Below are positions 34,702 to 43,669 of a stretch of 64,000 bases of DNA, in pieces. The stretch comes from Devosia neptuniae (lineage in GTDB: Bacteria > Pseudomonadota > Alphaproteobacteria > Rhizobiales > Devosiaceae). How positions within the stretch are numbered: position 1 is the first letter of the stretch; each line of letters begins with the position of its first letter. The notes beneath the pieces were generated by a model. The model made no database searches and was not told the origin of the DNA. It was given only the letters and a program-made list of their open reading frames with translations. The stretch covers positions 1,612,001-1,676,000 of the forward strand of contig NZ_CP104965.1 of the NCBI RefSeq assembly GCF_025452235.1. The letters are read 5' to 3'. The position numbers and the translations under genes were made by a program.

Positions 34702-35631
34702 CTAGGAGGTCTCGCTGAGATAGCGGCGCACCGTCATGCGCGAAGTAATGGCAGTGAGCGCCGCGATGACGGGGATGACGGCGACAATGCCGATCAGCCC
34801 GTCTATGCCCAGGGCAAAGCGCCCGAACAATACGCCCATTTGCGCACCGGCTTCGCTGGACAGCACATTGCCCGCCGCCGTGCTGATGACGAAGAAGAAG
34901 AGCAGCGTGGCGGCCGCGCCCAATAGCCCGCCTTGCAGACCGATGGAGAGGAAACGGCCCTGGAATTCGCCGGCAATGAAGCGGTTGGAGGCGCCTATAT
35001 AGTGCAGGACGTCGACAATCTCGCGATTGCTGGCCATGGCGCCACGGGTGGCGAAGATAATGGCGAGGACGGTGGCAACCCCGATCAGCGCCAGCACCAT
35101 CAGGCCTGACAACACGATGGTGCCGGCCATAGTGTTGAGCTGCTGGCGCCAGGCGGCGTGGGTATCAAGGCTCGCGCCCTTGATCGCCTGAAGATTGCGG
35201 GTGAGCCCCTCAATGTCGGCATCGACCGGATCGGCCAATTGCACGACCACAAGGCGGGGAATTTCGATGGCGGTGAGATCGAGCCCGGCGCCCAGCCAGG
35301 GCTCGAGCAGCTTCTGGCTTTCCTCGATGGTCAGCGCGCGGGCCGAAGCGACGCCGGGCGTGGTCTGGGCCAGCGACACGGCGGTGCGCAGATTGGAGTC
35401 CATGACCTCGCCCTCGACGGGACGGATCTGGATAGTGAGTTCGCGCCCGACATCGGCGGACCAGGCAATGGCCGACTTTTGCACCAGCACTACCCCGCCC
35501 AGCGTGACGGCAGAGAGGAAGCTCATAATGGTGATCATGAGCAGCAGGGTGCGGCCGGCAACGCTTTTTTCCGGAACGATGGGCGCGGCGCCGCGGCGGC
35601 GGGGCAAGAGGGAGAAAAGGCGCTCAATCAT
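34702..35631 (-). CDS. ftsX: Cell division protein FtsX
   Basis: The membrane partner of FtsE, 309 residues with four membrane segments: one near residue 30 and three in the C-terminal half. The extracellular loop between the first two holds IQIRPVEGEVMDSNL and TPGVASARALTIEES. FtsEX couples ATP hydrolysis to activation of cell-wall hydrolases at the septum; the cognate hydrolase regulator is not in this window. Its start overlaps the end of ftsE by eight bases. Confidence 0.93.
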   Translation of the reverse strand: MIERLFSLLPRRRGAAPIVPEKSVAGRTLLLMITIMSFLSAVTLGGVVLVQKSAIAWSADVGRELTIQIRPVEGEVMDSNLRTAVSLAQTTPGVASARALTIEESQKLLEPWLGAGLDLTAIEIPRLVVVQLADPVDADIEGLTRNLQAIKGASLDTHAAWRQQLNTMAGTIVLSGLMVLALIGVATVLAIIFATRGAMASNREIVDVLHYIGASNRFIAGEFQGRFLSIGLQGGLLGAAATLLFFFVISTAAGNVLSSEAGAQMGVLFGRFALGIDGLIGIVAVIPVIAALTAITSRMTVRRYLSETS

Positions 35632-36286
35632 GGATCACCAGCTCGCCCTTGGATAGCAACATGCGGGGATAGGAGAATTTGTCGAGCAGCGGCAATTCGT
35701 GGGTGGCCAGGATGATCGTGGTACCCAAGGTGCGGTTGAGCTCGGCAAAGAGGTGCACGAGCCGACTCGATAGCTCGGGATCAACATTGCCGGTGGGCTC
35801 GTCCGCCAGCAGCACTTTGGGCCGGGCGATGACGGCGCGGGCAATGGCCGCGCGCTGTTTTTCGCCACCCGAGAGCAAGGACGGCAGGGCGTTCATGCGC
35901 TCGCCCAGACCGACCCAGTCGAGCAGTTCGGTGACATTGGGGCGGTATTCGCTTTCGGCCTGGCCCAGCACGCGCAAAGGCAGGGCGACATTTTCAAAGG
36001 TCGTCAGGTGATCGAGCAGGCGGAATTCCTGGAACACGATGCCGATATGGCGGCGCATCTGCAGCAGGCGGTCCTGGCTCAGATCACTCACATCCTCGCC
36101 GAACATGGTGACCTTGCCACGCGAGGGTTTGAGCGAAAGCAGCAGCAGGCGCAACAGGCTGGTCTTGCCGGCGCCCGAGGGGCCAGTGAGGAAATGGAAC
36201 GAGCCGGGCTCGATCGAAAAGGTCAGGTCCCGCAAGATTTCGGGACCGTTGCCATAGCGCAGTCCCACATCGGAAAACTCGATCAA
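35624..36286 (-). CDS. ftsE: Cell division ATP-binding protein FtsE
   Basis: A 220-residue ABC ATPase. Walker A is GPSGAGKTSLLR, the signature is LSGGEKQRAA, Walker B is VLLADEPTGNVDP and the switch His is in ATHELPL. It starts with TTG at 36286, with GGGAGCC nine or so bases upstream and no better ATG in the conserved N-terminus (IEFSDVGLRYG). It overlaps ftsX. It is divergent from the zinc-ribbon gene. Confidence 0.94.
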   Translation of the reverse strand: MIEFSDVGLRYGNGPEILRDLTFSIEPGSFHFLTGPSGAGKTSLLRLLLLSLKPSRGKVTMFGEDVSDLSQDRLLQMRRHIGIVFQEFRLLDHLTTFENVALPLRVLGQAESEYRPNVTELLDWVGLGERMNALPSLLSGGEKQRAAIARAVIARPKVLLADEPTGNVDPELSSRLVHLFAELNRTLGTTIILATHELPLLDKFSYPRMLLSKGELVIHD

Positions 36287-36516
36287 AAAAGCAGGCTCCC
36301 CACTTGTCCGCCGGCCGGAGCGCCCAGGGGCGAATCAGCCATGGTGCGCATCATAACAAAGGCGGGCGCCCGATGCGGCTGGTGTGAGCCATTGCCCGCA
36401 GGAAACGGCACAATTGTGGTGTTTTGCCGGTTCGGCCGTGTGGTTTGAGGAGTTTTAACCCCATCGGCATAGGTTCGGCGGGGCGCATTTATGTTTTACC
36501 CTCATTGTCTGGCCCG

Positions 36517-37392
36517 ATGATCATCACCTGTCCCCATTGCCAGACCAAGTATCAGGTGACCTACGAGGCCATTGGCTCGGTCGGTCGCAAGGTGCAATGC
36601 GCTTATTGCCAGCGCGCCTGGCAGCAGGAGCCGGTGCGGCCCGAGGCTCCGCCGGAACCGGCCGACCAATTGTTCGAAGCCATGGCCGAGGACGGATTGG
36701 ATGAGGCGCTGGCGGCCGAGGAAAAGGCCGTGGCCGCCGAACTGGCACAGCGGCTCGCGGCCGAGCAGGAACGCGAGACAAAACCGGCCGGAGAGCTCGA
36801 CCCGGCGGTCATTCGCAAGCGACAAAAAGCATTTTTGCGCCGGCAGAGCGCGCTGATCGCGCATTTGCCGCTGGCCCGGCTGCGGCGAGCGGCGCGGGTG
36901 GGCGGCGCGCTCGTCCTGTGCGGCTTGATTGGCCTGTTCTATTTCGGGCGCGTGCAATTGGTCGAGCGCATCCCCTCGCTGGCCGGCGTTTATGCGTCGC
37001 TGGGCATGGGCGTCAATGTCGTCGGCCTCGATTTTTCCAATATCACTGCGCAGCGGGCGCTGCGCGATGGCAAGGACGTGCTGATCGTTTCGGCCCAGCT
37101 GGTGGGGCTGCTACCTGACCCCGTGGCAGTGCCGCCCGTTGTGGTGACACTGCTCGATCCAGCTGGGGCGGCCATTTACGAGTGGAGCGTCACCCCGTCG
37201 GTGCGTGATCTGATGGCGGGCGAGCGTTCGAGCTTTGATACCCAGTTGGCCCTGCCGCCTGGTGAGGCCGCGCGCATGCGGCTGAGCTTTGGCGCGACGG
37301 CCGGCAATGTGGCGCCGCGCCAGACAACACCTATATCGGGCAATGCCGGGCCATCTGCGCCCCAGGCCCCCATTTCTCCGGAGCATCCCTGA
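36517..37392 (+). CDS. MJ0042-type zinc-ribbon protein with DUF3426-like C-terminus
   Basis: The N-terminus is a zinc ribbon, MIITCPHCQTKYQVTYEAIG with CAYC after it: two CxxC pairs. A charged region (about residues 40-110) and one membrane segment (about 128-148, VGGALVLCGLIGLFYFG) lead to a DUF3426-like domain (VVVTLLDPAGAAIYEW). The ATG at 36517 starts directly at the ribbon. The stop overlaps the start of the CpdR-like gene (TGATG). Adjacent to ftsEX, it is often seen in this arrangement in Hyphomicrobiales; its function is unknown. Confidence 0.88.
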   Translation: MIITCPHCQTKYQVTYEAIGSVGRKVQCAYCQRAWQQEPVRPEAPPEPADQLFEAMAEDGLDEALAAEEKAVAAELAQRLAAEQERETKPAGELDPAVIRKRQKAFLRRQSALIAHLPLARLRRAARVGGALVLCGLIGLFYFGRVQLVERIPSLAGVYASLGMGVNVVGLDFSNITAQRALRDGKDVLIVSAQLVGLLPDPVAVPPVVVTLLDPAGAAIYEWSVTPSVRDLMAGERSSFDTQLALPPGEAARMRLSFGATAGNVAPRQTTPISGNAGPSAPQAPISPEHP

Positions 37393-37802
37393 TGGCCCGC
37401 ATTCTTGTTGCTGAAGATGATCCGTCCGTGCGCGCCTTCGTGGTCAGCGCATTGACCATGAAGGGCCACGAGGTGGTGGCCGAAGAAGATGGCGGCCTGG
37501 CCGCCGAAACGGCGGATGAAGAACAGGGGCGGTTCGACCTGCTGCTGAGTGACATCAAGATGCCGATCATGGATGGCATTGCGCTGGCGCTGCATGTGGC
37601 GGCGAAATACCCCCAGATGATCATCGTGCTGATGACCGGCTTTGCCGACCAGCGCGAGCGCGCCCATGGGCTGGATGCGTTGATTTATGACGTCATCGTC
37701 AAGCCGTTCACGCTGGCCGATCTATTGGCCAAGATCGATGATGCCCTGGTGGGCAAGCCAGTCGAAGTGGTGTCGCTGGGCCGGCGGGCACTGGAGCAGT
37801 AA
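37392..37802 (+). CDS. cpdR: CpdR-like single-domain response regulator
   Basis: A stand-alone receiver domain of 136 residues without an output domain. Phosphoacceptor Asp54 is in LLLSDIKMPIMDG, with the acidic pair EDD at residues 8-10, Thr82 (MTGFADQ) and Lys104 (VKPFTLADLL). The MTGF and KPF sequences resemble CpdR, which in Caulobacter and relatives primes ClpXP proteolysis during the cell cycle. The name rests on similarity by eye and context beside ftsEX; another single-domain regulator is possible. It is translationally coupled to the zinc-ribbon gene. Confidence 0.8.
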   Translation: MARILVAEDDPSVRAFVVSALTMKGHEVVAEEDGGLAAETADEEQGRFDLLLSDIKMPIMDGIALALHVAAKYPQMIIVLMTGFADQRERAHGLDALIYDVIVKPFTLADLLAKIDDALVGKPVEVVSLGRRALEQ

Positions 37803-38906
37803 TCAGCCGACAAGCGGGCGCCATTCCACCGCGACTTTTGCCATGCCGTCAGCGAGGAAAGCGCCCATGGCGTGGGCTTCGGCCTCGATATCGGCCTGTT
37901 CGGCTTTGCTGAGCTTGCGGAAGGGGGCGAGGTCGATTGTGAGGCGGTCTTTGGTCCGGTTTACGGTCCAATTACCGGCGATGAAGCCGTCGATGGTGAA
38001 GATCGCGACATAGCCGTTGACCACCACCATGCGTTCCCTGGCATGTGGCGGTTGCAGGCGGGAGCGGTCGGCAAAGCCTAGGAAGACATTGTCATAGTCG
38101 GGTAGGAAGCGGACGGGCGCTGGTGTGTCCGGGTCTGGGCGCGGAGCGTTGGGTAGATCGTAGAGGACGCGACCGTCTTCGCCGCGGAATTCTACCAAGT
38201 GTTCGCGTACCGAGTCGAAAGCCGGAGCCAAGCGCGTGAGGCCGCACCAGGTCTGCATATCTTTGACGCTGGCGGGGCCATAGGCGGCGAGATAGCGCAG
38301 GACCAGTTGGGGCAGGGGGATGGGGGCGGACAGGCCCTGGCCGATCCATTTTTCGATGCGCATCAGCAGCGGCGCGCCGCCATGGCCCCAGATACGGGTG
38401 GGTGGAATCTGGATCAGCGTTTCGGCGCCCTGCACCACCTGCGCCAGAACCAGTGGGTCGCTAGCGGGGAAATGTTCGAGCAGGCGCCGGCCGAGTTCGC
38501 CCGCGGTCATGGGGGCTTCATCGATGATGGCGACGCCCTGGCGGTTGACGGCCAGGCGATCGGCATTGATGGCGCGCGATTTGGCGACCGAGCTGAAAGT
38601 GCGGTCCAGCACCGGCTGCATGAGCGGGCGAATGCTGCGCATATCCGGCACGGTATGCAGATGCAGCGTCGTGCGCATTGTGGTGGCGCGGAGCAGGGTT
38701 TTGTCGGTGATAACAGCGGTCAATGCGCCATGGGTGAAGCCGGCAATGCGGTTCCACAGCGCGATATAGGGCGTGTTGGTGGTTTGCGCCTGTAGGCCCA
38801 AAAGGAAGGTGAGGGCGTCGGGAATAGCGATATCGGCGCGGGCCAGCATCCATTGCCGGGCGAGCGTGGCGCGGTTGAGCTGGCGGTCAGAAAGGGTCTC
38901 GGGCAT
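37803..38906 (-). CDS. Winged-helix DNA-binding protein of the AlkZ/AlkX type
   Basis: A 367-residue protein of the HTH_42 superfamily that contains the AlkZ-family DNA glycosylases. The Gln-x-Gln motif is present (LLGLQAQT, Gln39 and Gln41), as in glycosylases that unhook crosslinks or excise alkylated bases. Other matches are RATTMRTTLHLH, IWGHGGAPLLMR and FLPDYDNVFLG. GGAG is six bases from the ATG at 38906, which is better than the ATG at 38912. Activity is inferred from the motif only. Confidence 0.85.
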   Translation of the reverse strand: MPETLSDRQLNRATLARQWMLARADIAIPDALTFLLGLQAQTTNTPYIALWNRIAGFTHGALTAVITDKTLLRATTMRTTLHLHTVPDMRSIRPLMQPVLDRTFSSVAKSRAINADRLAVNRQGVAIIDEAPMTAGELGRRLLEHFPASDPLVLAQVVQGAETLIQIPPTRIWGHGGAPLLMRIEKWIGQGLSAPIPLPQLVLRYLAAYGPASVKDMQTWCGLTRLAPAFDSVREHLVEFRGEDGRVLYDLPNAPRPDPDTPAPVRFLPDYDNVFLGFADRSRLQPPHARERMVVVNGYVAIFTIDGFIAGNWTVNRTKDRLTIDLAPFRKLSKAEQADIEAEAHAMGAFLADGMAKVAVEWRPLVG

Positions 38907-38969
38907 GGCCATCTCCTGAGGAGAGACGACTATGCCCGAGCCAATATGACAAGGGGTGTCAGCAGGCGC

Positions 38970-40229
38970 TCACAGCCAATCGGGGACGCTATCCAGGGCA
39001 ATCAGCTCGTCGAGCGATTTGCGCGGGCGGATGACGTGGAATTTCTCGCCATCGACCAGCACTTCGGGGATCAGGGCGCGCGAATTATAGGTCGAAGCCA
39101 TGACCGCGCCATAGGCGCCGGCGCTCATGACGGCGAGCAGATCGCCTTCCTTGACGCCGGGCATGGTGCGCGCCTTGGCGAGGTAATCGCCCGTCTCGCA
39201 GACCGGGCCGACAATATCGGCGGTGATGGGGGCGAGATTGGAGTGGTTGACGGGCTCGATATCGTGATGGGCTTCGTAGAGCGTGGGGCGGATCAGATCG
39301 TTCATTGCCGCGTCGACAATGACGAAATTGGTGCCGCCTTCCTTCACATATTCGACCTTGGTGACGAGAATGCCGGCATTGCCGACCAAGAGGCGTCCGG
39401 GCTCGATGACCAGGGTCACGCCCAATTGGCCGACCTTGTCACGCACCACGGCGGCATAGGCGGTGGGCAAAGGCGGGGCGGCCTCTTCGTGGCTATAGGG
39501 GATGCCGAGGCCGCCGCCGACATCAACATGCTTTATGTCATGGCCGTCGGCGCGCAGCGCCTTGACCAGCTCGGCCATCAGGCCAAAGGCATTGCCGAAG
39601 GGTTCAAGATCGGTGATCTGGCTGCCGATATGCATATCGACGCCAACCGCGACCACATTGGGCAGCTCGGCAATGCGGCGATAGACTTCGAGCGCGCGGG
39701 CATAGGGAATGCCGAACTTGTTCTCGGCCTTGCCGGTGGAAATCTTGGCATGGGTGCGCGCGTCCACATCGGGATTGATGCGGACGGAGACGCGAGCGGT
39801 CTTGCCCATGTCGCTGGCGACCATGGAGAGGCGCTCAAGCTCGGGCTCGCTTTCCACGTTGAAGCACTTGATGCCGGCCTCAAGGCCGCGACGCATTTCG
39901 GCGACGGTCTTGGCGACGCCGGAAAAGACGATCATGTCGGGCTTGATGCCAGCGGCCAGAGCGCGTTCGAGTTCGCCCAGCGAGACCACGTCGGCGCCGG
40001 CGCCTTCGGAGGCCATCAGCTTGAGCACGGCCTGATTGGAATTGGCCTTCATGGCATAGGCCAAAAGCGTCGGGATGCCCTCGAAGGCGGCTTTCACCAC
40101 GCGCACATGGCGGCGCAGAGTGGCGGATGAATAGACGTAAAACGGCGTGCCGACCTTTTCAGCCAGCGCGTTGAGATTGACGTCCTCGGCAAAAAGGGTG
40201 CCGTCGCGGTGTTCGAAATGGTGGACCAA
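38970..40229 (-). CDS. lysA: Diaminopimelate decarboxylase
   Basis: The last step of lysine synthesis. A fold-type III PLP enzyme of 419 residues. PLP Lys61 is in AYAMKANSN; HIGSQI, GGGLGIPY and the GRLLVGNAG loop follow, and the distal Cys-type motif is VGPVCETGDYLAK. It starts with TTG at 40229, as no ATG precedes the conserved FEHRDGTLFAEDV. In relatives lysA usually follows argH with a small lipoprotein (lptM) between them. Here a REP pair and a ChaC gene lie between, and I see no lptM. Confidence 0.95.
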   Translation of the reverse strand: MVHHFEHRDGTLFAEDVNLNALAEKVGTPFYVYSSATLRRHVRVVKAAFEGIPTLLAYAMKANSNQAVLKLMASEGAGADVVSLGELERALAAGIKPDMIVFSGVAKTVAEMRRGLEAGIKCFNVESEPELERLSMVASDMGKTARVSVRINPDVDARTHAKISTGKAENKFGIPYARALEVYRRIAELPNVVAVGVDMHIGSQITDLEPFGNAFGLMAELVKALRADGHDIKHVDVGGGLGIPYSHEEAAPPLPTAYAAVVRDKVGQLGVTLVIEPGRLLVGNAGILVTKVEYVKEGGTNFVIVDAAMNDLIRPTLYEAHHDIEPVNHSNLAPITADIVGPVCETGDYLAKARTMPGVKEGDLLAVMSAGAYGAVMASTYNSRALIPEVLVDGEKFHVIRPRKSLDELIALDSVPDWL

Positions 40230-40260
40230 GGTCTTTTCCCGGTTTTGCTACACCCGCGAT

Positions 40261-40357
40261 GTCACCCCGGCGTAGGCCGGGGTCCATGCTGAAGGCTATC
40301 CACACGTTCGAAGCGGGGAGAGCGCACAGCATGGATTCCGGCCTTCGCCGGAATGAC
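40261..40357. repeat. REP-like inverted pair
   Basis: GTCACCCCGGCGTAGG with its completion GGGGTCCA, then ATGGATTCCGGCCTTCGCC ending GGAATGAC, form a bipartite palindrome in the same orientation as the copies at 8569 and 24056. It lies between the ChaC stop and the lysA start. Confidence 0.8.
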
Positions 40358-40420
40358 GCCGTGGGTGGGAATGTTTCGCAGAAATCCCTATGCCAAGCCT
40401 ACTCAAAACGAAAGCAAGAC

Positions 40421-41140
40421 TTATCGATTCAACGCATAAGCGGCCTCGATCCGCTCGGCGACCAGGTTTTGCAACTGCCAGAGATGGGGGTCGTGAATGC
40501 CCATATCTTCCAGATGCCGTACCGTGGCGAAAAGATATTCGGCCATGGAGCCGCGATTGCCGACCGCCTTGGCCAGCACATCGGCAATGGCTTCGACGGT
40601 GAGGCCGGAAATATAGCGCCCCGAATGGCGGTCGATGCAGAAGGTGATGGCGCGGATACTGCGTTCGCCGCTTTGCACATTGACCCAGCGCGGGGGAAAG
40701 GCGGAGGGCAGCCAGCCCATTTCGCGTTCGAGCAGCTTGGTCAGGTTTTCGTCGATCCGGTCGGCGGGCAGGCGATAGAGCACGCCCTTGCAGGCGCCGC
40801 CGCGATCCAGCGCCAGCATGAGGCCGGGATTTTCATCGCTCCCGCGGAAGCGATTGTTCCAGCCCAGGCAAAAGGCGCGGTGCCAGCCGCGCACCACACC
40901 GGTGCGCATTTCGACAAAGTCGCAGGCTGGCTTCCAGATCAACGAGCCATAGGCGAAGAACCAGACTTCCCCGCTATGGGGCTGCGCGCCCAGCAGGTCG
41001 TGGATGGTGGAATTGTAATCGTCTGATGTTGCCGCCCGCATCCCTTCCGGGGGCGGGGGCATTTCGTCGGAAAGCGAAGCGTGCTGCACGAGGGCGACAT
41101 GACGCTCGGAAAGGCGCATCTGTCGGATTTTGGCTCGCAT
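40421..41140 (-). CDS. ChaC-type gamma-glutamylcyclotransferase (long form)
   Basis: A second glutathione-degrading ChaC paralogue of 239 residues. It has FFAYGSLIWKPACDF, RGWHRAFCL and the conserved acid in LLEREMGW. An extra N-terminal region of about 55 residues (LSERHVALVQHASLSDE) is absent from the 32.3-kb copy. The ATG at 41140 has GGAG eight bases upstream; the TTG at 41146 is rejected. It is inserted between argH and lysA. Confidence 0.93.
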   Translation of the reverse strand: MRAKIRQMRLSERHVALVQHASLSDEMPPPPEGMRAATSDDYNSTIHDLLGAQPHSGEVWFFAYGSLIWKPACDFVEMRTGVVRGWHRAFCLGWNNRFRGSDENPGLMLALDRGGACKGVLYRLPADRIDENLTKLLEREMGWLPSAFPPRWVNVQSGERSIRAITFCIDRHSGRYISGLTVEAIADVLAKAVGNRGSMAEYLFATVRHLEDMGIHDPHLWQLQNLVAERIEAAYALNR

Positions 41141-41157
41141 ACGCAAATCTCCACTTT

Positions 41158-41294
41158 CCCTCTCCCCTTGAGGGAGAGGGTGGATCGGCGCAGCCGAGAC
41201 GGGTGAGGGGTTGTCTCAGTCAGCGTTGAAGGACCAGTCATCGCTGACCCCTCATCCGCCCCTACGGGGCACCTTCTCCCTCAAGGGGAGAAGG
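41158..41294. repeat. RIME-like intergenic mosaic repeat
   Basis: A first hairpin CCCTCTCCC-cttga-GGGAGAGGG (41158-41180) and a last hairpin CTTCTCCC-tcaa-GGGGAGAAGG (about 41273-41292) surround complementary inner stretches (GGGTGAGGGG and CCCCTCATCC). The build resembles rhizobial intergenic mosaic elements. It sits between argH and the ChaC gene. Confidence 0.75.
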
Positions 41295-41316
41295 GAAGAT
41301 CGCGGCTTATCGAGAT

Positions 41317-42765
41317 TTATTCAACCCCGCCATCGCCATGACCGCCATGCTTTTTCTTTTGCAGGGGCTTGGGATCATGCGGCTCACCGGTGAGAATGGT
41401 CTTCCAGCGGGCAGCCTGGATCAGCACATTGGCGGGCGCGGTGCCGCCATAGGACTGGCGGGCGGCGACCGAGGCTTCGACGGTCAGCACCTTATGGATG
41501 CGGCTATCGATGCGCTGGTCGATGAATTTGAAGTCCTCGATGGTGAGGCCTTCCAGGCCGCAATTCTTCTGTTCGGCCAGGGCGACGATCTGCCCGGTGA
41601 TGTGGTGGGCATCGCGGAAGGGGATATTGAGCTCGCGCACCAGCCAATCGGCAATGTCGGTGGCGGTGGAAAAGCCGGCGGCGGCCGAGACGCGCATGCG
41701 TTCGCGATTGGGCACCATGTCGCCCACCATGCCGGTCATGGCGGCCAGCGACAGGGAAAGAGCGTCGAGCGCGTCGAAGGCGACTTCCTTGTCCTCCTGC
41801 ATATCCTTGGAATAGGCCAGCGGCAGGCCCTTCATCACCACGACCAGCGAGGTGAGCGCGCCCAGGATGCGGCCGATCTTGGCGCGGACCAGTTCGGCAG
41901 CATCCGGGTTGCGCTTTTGCGGCATGATCGAGCTGCCGGTGGTGAATTTATCGGAGAGGCGCACGAAGCCGAACTGGGCCGAACTCCAGATCACCATTTC
42001 CTCCGCAAAGCGGCTGAGATGCATGGCGCAGATCGAGGCGGCAGCCAGGGTTTCGAGGATGAAATCGCGGTCCGAAACGGCGTCGAGCGAATTGGCGGTG
42101 GGGCGGTCAAAGCCCAAAGCTTCGGCCGTGCGTTCGCGATCGATCGGATAGGGCGTGCCGGCCAGGGCGGCCGAGCCGAGCGGGCTTTCGTTCAAGCGCT
42201 TGCGCGCATCGAGCAGGCGGCCGGCGTCGCGGCCGAGCATTTCGACATAGGCGAGCAGGTGATGGCCAAAGGTTACCGGCTGGGCGCTTTGCAGATGGGT
42301 AAAGCCGGGCATGATGGTCTGGGCTTCGTCTTCGGCCTTGGTCACCAGCGCGAGCTGCAGGGTATGGACCTGCACCACCAGCGTATCGATGGTGTCGCGG
42401 ACATAGAGCTTGAAATCGGTCGCCACCTGGTCGTTGCGCGAGCGGGCGGTGTGCAGACGTCCGGCGGCGTCGCCGATCTTTTCGCGTAGGCGGGATTCGA
42501 CATTCATGTGAATGTCTTCAAGTGCACGCGAGAACGTGAAGCTGCCGCTCTCGATTTCCGCCAGCACCTCATTTAGACCGACCACGATGGCGTCGCGATC
42601 TTCCTGCGTCAGAATGCCCGTCTCGGCGAGCATTGTGGCATGGGCGATTGATCCGGCAATATCCTGGCGGAAGAGGCGCTGATCGAATCCGATCGAAGCG
42701 TTGATTTCTTCCATGATGGCGTCGGGGCCAGTGGCGAACCGGCCGCCCCACATCTTGTTGCTCAT
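41317..42765 (-). CDS. argH: Argininosuccinate lyase
   Basis: The final enzyme of arginine synthesis, 482 residues. Family marks are [14 protein letters not shown] at the N-terminus, [13 protein letters not shown], the superfamily signature [15 protein letters not shown] and the catalytic loop around it. The C-terminus is extended by a His/Gly/Lys-rich tail ([13 protein letters not shown]). Start at 42765: AGGA is eight bases upstream. An open frame continues 211 codons further into the antisense of the next gene and is not coding. It is divergent from the thioredoxin gene with 21 bases between start codons. Confidence 0.96.
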   Translation of the reverse strand: MSNKMWGGRFATGPDAIMEEINASIGFDQRLFRQDIAGSIAHATMLAETGILTQEDRDAIVVGLNEVLAEIESGSFTFSRALEDIHMNVESRLREKIGDAAGRLHTARSRNDQVATDFKLYVRDTIDTLVVQVHTLQLALVTKAEDEAQTIMPGFTHLQSAQPVTFGHHLLAYVEMLGRDAGRLLDARKRLNESPLGSAALAGTPYPIDRERTAEALGFDRPTANSLDAVSDRDFILETLAAASICAMHLSRFAEEMVIWSSAQFGFVRLSDKFTTGSSIMPQKRNPDAAELVRAKIGRILGALTSLVVVMKGLPLAYSKDMQEDKEVAFDALDALSLSLAAMTGMVGDMVPNRERMRVSAAAGFSTATDIADWLVRELNIPFRDAHHITGQIVALAEQKNCGLEGLTIEDFKFIDQRIDSRIHKVLTVEASVAARQSYGGTAPANVLIQAARWKTILTGEPHDPKPLQKKKHGGHGDGGVE

Positions 42766-42786
42766 CGCTGGTTTCCTGGAGATTGC

Positions 42787-43449
42787 ATGTCTGACAATAG
42801 CGCACCCCACCAACCAGCACCAAACCGCTCGCGGCTGTTCATCACGCTGGCTGTGGCGGGAGCGGCCGTAGCTATAGCGGCGTGGACCTATCTCGGCAAT
42901 GCTGCCGGCGCCACGGAATGTCCGGTGCAGGCCGAGGCTGCCGCAACCATCGACAATGCCGCCAAGGGCGAGCTGGCAGCGCTGATGGGGACCGGGGAAG
43001 GACGCGGCTACAAGACCATGGCGTTCAAGGACGCTACGGGCAAGGACGTGAGCATTGCCGATTTTTCTGGCAAGGCGCTGCTGGTCAATTTCTGGGCCAG
43101 CTGGTGCGTGCCGTGCCGGGCGGAAATGCCGGCGCTTGATGCGATCGCCACCAAATACAATTCGGACGCCTTCATGGTGCTGCCGATCAATCTCGATATC
43201 GGGGAAGGTGGCCTCGAAAAGGCTAAGGGCTTCCTCGACGAAAACCAGTTCAAGAACCTGCCGCTCTATGCCGATAGCAGCTTTGCTGCCTTTGAGCGCT
43301 TGAAGCGCGAAGCGGTGGCGGTGGGCCTGCCGGTGACGCTGGTGCTGGATGAGAATGGCTGCGAGCTGGCGGTGCTGCAGGGGCCGGCAGAGTGGCACAC
43401 CCCTGATGGCGAGGCTGTGGTCGAGGCGCTGGTGGGGTTGAAGAGCTAG
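42787..43449 (+). CDS. TlpA-family thiol:disulfide interchange protein
   Basis: A membrane-anchored thioredoxin of 220 residues. One N-terminal membrane segment (about 17-35) directs a periplasmic thioredoxin domain with the active site WCVPC (Cys107, Cys110). The insertion typical of TlpA precedes it, and FASTA-like pieces such as [12 protein letters not shown] carry the cis-Pro. TlpA helps assemble cytochrome oxidase copper centres in Bradyrhizobium, and the argH-tlpA pair is a familiar neighbourhood in rhizobia. GGAG is six bases before the ATG. Confidence 0.93.
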   Translation: MSDNSAPHQPAPNRSRLFITLAVAGAAVAIAAWTYLGNAAGATECPVQAEAAATIDNAAKGELAALMGTGEGRGYKTMAFKDATGKDVSIADFSGKALLVNFWASWCVPCRAEMPALDAIATKYNSDAFMVLPINLDIGEGGLEKAKGFLDENQFKNLPLYADSSFAAFERLKREAVAVGLPVTLVLDENGCELAVLQGPAEWHTPDGEAVVEALVGLKS

Positions 43450-43667
43450 ATCAGCCGATCCACCACGGCGCCCGAATTGATCACGGGCGCCTTTGTGTCC
43501 GCTTGGGGATTGAGCAAGGCGGCCTTGGCCTGTTCTTCGGCGGCAGCGATGCGCAACCGCGCGGTGAGTTCGGCGACTTTGGCGAGCTGAGCCACCGCAG
43601 GCGTGCCGGCGCGATCAACGATGCGGTTGATCATGGCCGGTGGGCTAGTACCGATGGAATTGCTCAT
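43446..43667 (-). CDS. Hypothetical protein (73 aa), partner of the YjfB-like gene
   Basis: I do not recognise a family. The sequence has [21 protein letters not shown], an alanine-rich helix [22 protein letters not shown] and the end VVDRLI. It starts two bases after the stop of the YjfB-like gene, so the two are surely cotranscribed. It overlaps the convergent thioredoxin gene by four bases. It has no membrane segment or signal peptide and looks like a small helical protein. Confidence 0.6.
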   Translation of the reverse strand: MSNSIGTSPPAMINRIVDRAGTPAVAQLAKVAELTARLRIAAAEEQAKAALLNPQADTKAPVINSGAVVDRLI

Positions 43668-43669
43668 GG

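Noticed and set aside
38853..40130. 425-codon plus-strand frame
   Set aside because: Antisense of lysA and the winged-helix gene; Gly/Ala/His-rich shadow composition.
42766..43398. N-terminal extension of argH to 693 residues
   Set aside because: The extra 211 residues are antisense to the TlpA-like gene; ArgH begins at MSNKMWGG with a ribosome-binding site.
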